A DNA stretch of 64,000 nucleotides. Origin: Mucor racemosus. Lineage: Eukaryota; Mucoromycota; Mucoromycetes; Mucorales; Mucoraceae. Positions 63,056 to 64,000 of the stretch are shown piece by piece (the first letter of the stretch is position 1; each line of letters starts with the position of its first letter). Position numbers and translations under genes: made by a program. The stretch covers positions 1,302,001 to 1,366,000 of the forward strand of contig JAPEHQ010000008.1 of the NCBI GenBank assembly GCA_027405735.1. The letters run 5' to 3'. Below the pieces are notes generated by a model. The model saw nothing but the letters and a program-made list of their open reading frames with translations. It had not been told where the DNA came from and made no database searches.

Positions 63056-64000
63056 CAGTAGTCGCGCTATATAAGGCTAACTTTTTGGAAGGAATTTTCA
63101 GCCTTATATAGAGCATAGCCTTATATAACGCGTGTGGCTTAGGTTTATAAAACAGTCCACTTTAGGTATTGAAATTAAATGTCAAATTGTACCACTGGTA
63201 CTTCCTAACTAGGAATTAACCCACGAAGATCTTTAAGGTATTATTAATATAAATTAGCAGATAGTATATAAACCTTCAGATTTTATAATAATAAATAAAA
63301 CCTCTTTATTTGATTAGTTATAAATCCTTTGACTGATAATTTATTTTAATAAGTAACACACCAATGGACAAAAACAGTAATAAGAAATCAAGAAATCGCT
63401 TCTCTATTGAGCAACAACATGCTATTTGCAATCACTATTTAATGTTCAGTGGATTGTCTCAAGTTGAGCTTGGTGAATGGGCTAGAAAAGAATTTAATAT
63501 TTCAGGAAGTGTTAGTCAGAAGACTATATCCAACATTTTATCCCGCAAAGATGAGATATTTCGAACCTTTAAAGACGGTAACCTCAAAGGAAAAAGCAAC
63601 AGAAGCATAAAAATGCCTCAACTTGATAAAGAAATAGAAAACTATATAGATTCAATGAGTGATAAAAACATTCCAATTAATCGTGCAGCAGTTATTCTCT
63701 ACGCAAAAGTAGTCGCTAACAAGAAATACAAGATGAATGAATTGCCAGCAAAAGATCAAATCAAATTTTCTGATGGATGGTTAAGTAATGTTTTTAAAAG
63801 AATTGGAGTTAAATGTCGACACATGTATGGAGAAAACAATTCCGTTAATTTAGATAGCCCTAACATAATGGAAGTGCTAAAAAAGATTGAGCAACTATTG
63901 GAACCTTATGATTTAAAAGATATAATGAATTTTGACGAAACAGGGCTCTACTATGAGCAGCAACCAACCCGAACGATCTCCAAAAAGCCAATCGGTGGTT
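63056..64000 (+). mobile_element. Pogo/Tigger-like DNA transposon (runs off the window)
   Basis: Begins CAGTAGTCGCGCTATATAAG directly after the TA at 63054-63055, interrupting array unit 7. Near the end CGCGCTATATAAGGCT (63063-63078) is repeated in inverted form at 63100-63114 and 63117-63132 (AGCCTTATATAACGCG), so the terminus can fold. The right end is beyond the window. Confidence 0.8.
63364..64000 (+). CDS. Pogo/CENP-B-family transposase, N-terminal part
   Basis: ATG at 63364 opens a frame with no stop for 212 codons to the window edge. Residues about 10-60 are a helix-turn-helix of the psq/CENP-B N type (RFSIEQQHAICNHYL, LSQVELGEWARKEF, SQKTISNIL). A second DNA-binding helical block follows at about 85-150 (IENYIDSMSDKNIPINRAAV, FSDGWLSNVFKRIGVK). 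Then IMNFDETGLYYEQQP appears with the first catalytic Asp at 191, the DDE_1 signature. The protein binds TIRs and catalyses cut-and-paste transposition in the nucleus. The open frame suggests a young copy, but the remaining catalytic residues lie outside the window. Confidence 0.9.
   Translation, partial: MDKNSNKKSRNRFSIEQQHAICNHYLMFSGLSQVELGEWARKEFNISGSVSQKTISNILSRKDEIFRTFKDGNLKGKSNRSIKMPQLDKEIENYIDSMSDKNIPINRAAVILYAKVVANKKYKMNELPAKDQIKFSDGWLSNVFKRIGVKCRHMYGENNSVNLDSPNIMEVLKKIEQLLEPYDLKDIMNFDETGLYYEQQPTRTISKKPIGG

Overview
The window looks like nuclear DNA of a filamentous fungus, most likely an early-diverging Mucoromycota (Mucorales-type) genome. It is very AT-rich. Its genes carry many short GT-AG introns (about 50-120 nt), and the proteins are fungal: a LARP1-type La protein with a DM15 region, a tetraspanin, a DPH7-type WD40 protein, a hexose-type MFS transporter, a PKA catalytic subunit and an alpha-arrestin. 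The taxon is inferred from gene style and protein flavour only.

Layout. Positions 1-4.8 kb are repeat-derived and gene-free. Positions 4.8-10.1 kb hold LARP1 (-), a tetraspanin (+) and DPH7 (-). Positions 10.1-27.3 kb are a gene desert of old interspersed repeats, which I call R1, B and A. They include a tandem duplication that carries twice a decayed fragment resembling dynein intermediate chain, and a large inverted repeat. Positions 27.4-32.6 kb hold a five-exon sugar transporter (+) and a six-exon PKA catalytic subunit (-) with one GC-AG intron. Positions 32.8-35.9 kb are a graveyard: a frameshifted orphan-family gene, a decayed Tc1/mariner-type element with recognisable TIRs and TA flanks, and a fragment of a related transposase. 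Positions 36.0-42.7 kb hold two paralogous small proteins with signal peptide and GPI-like tail, an alpha-arrestin with a PPNY motif, and a 50-residue secreted peptide gene.

Positions 42,768-63,055 are a tandem array of a 3,567-bp unit: four full units with no differences noticed and three partial ones. The unit is a nested composite. It contains a diverged relative of repeat A, a 1,758-bp CACTA-type element (CACTG...CAGTG ends, CAG target duplication, subterminal repeats) holding an exon-intron-exon gene fragment, a foldback insertion built of AGCTCG/CGAGCT hairpins flanked by a 14-bp direct repeat, and a second foldback-like segment rich in CAAGC. One junction, near 45.3 kb, is a noisy mosaic that may be an assembly artefact. 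A pogo/Tigger-like DNA transposon with an open transposase frame interrupts the last unit and runs off the window end.

The genes do not form a pathway. They are independent housekeeping and signalling genes. LARP1 and PKA both belong to growth and nutrient control, and arrestins commonly regulate transporters, but their presence together here is not evidence of a functional cluster. The array and its nested parts are the most unusual feature.
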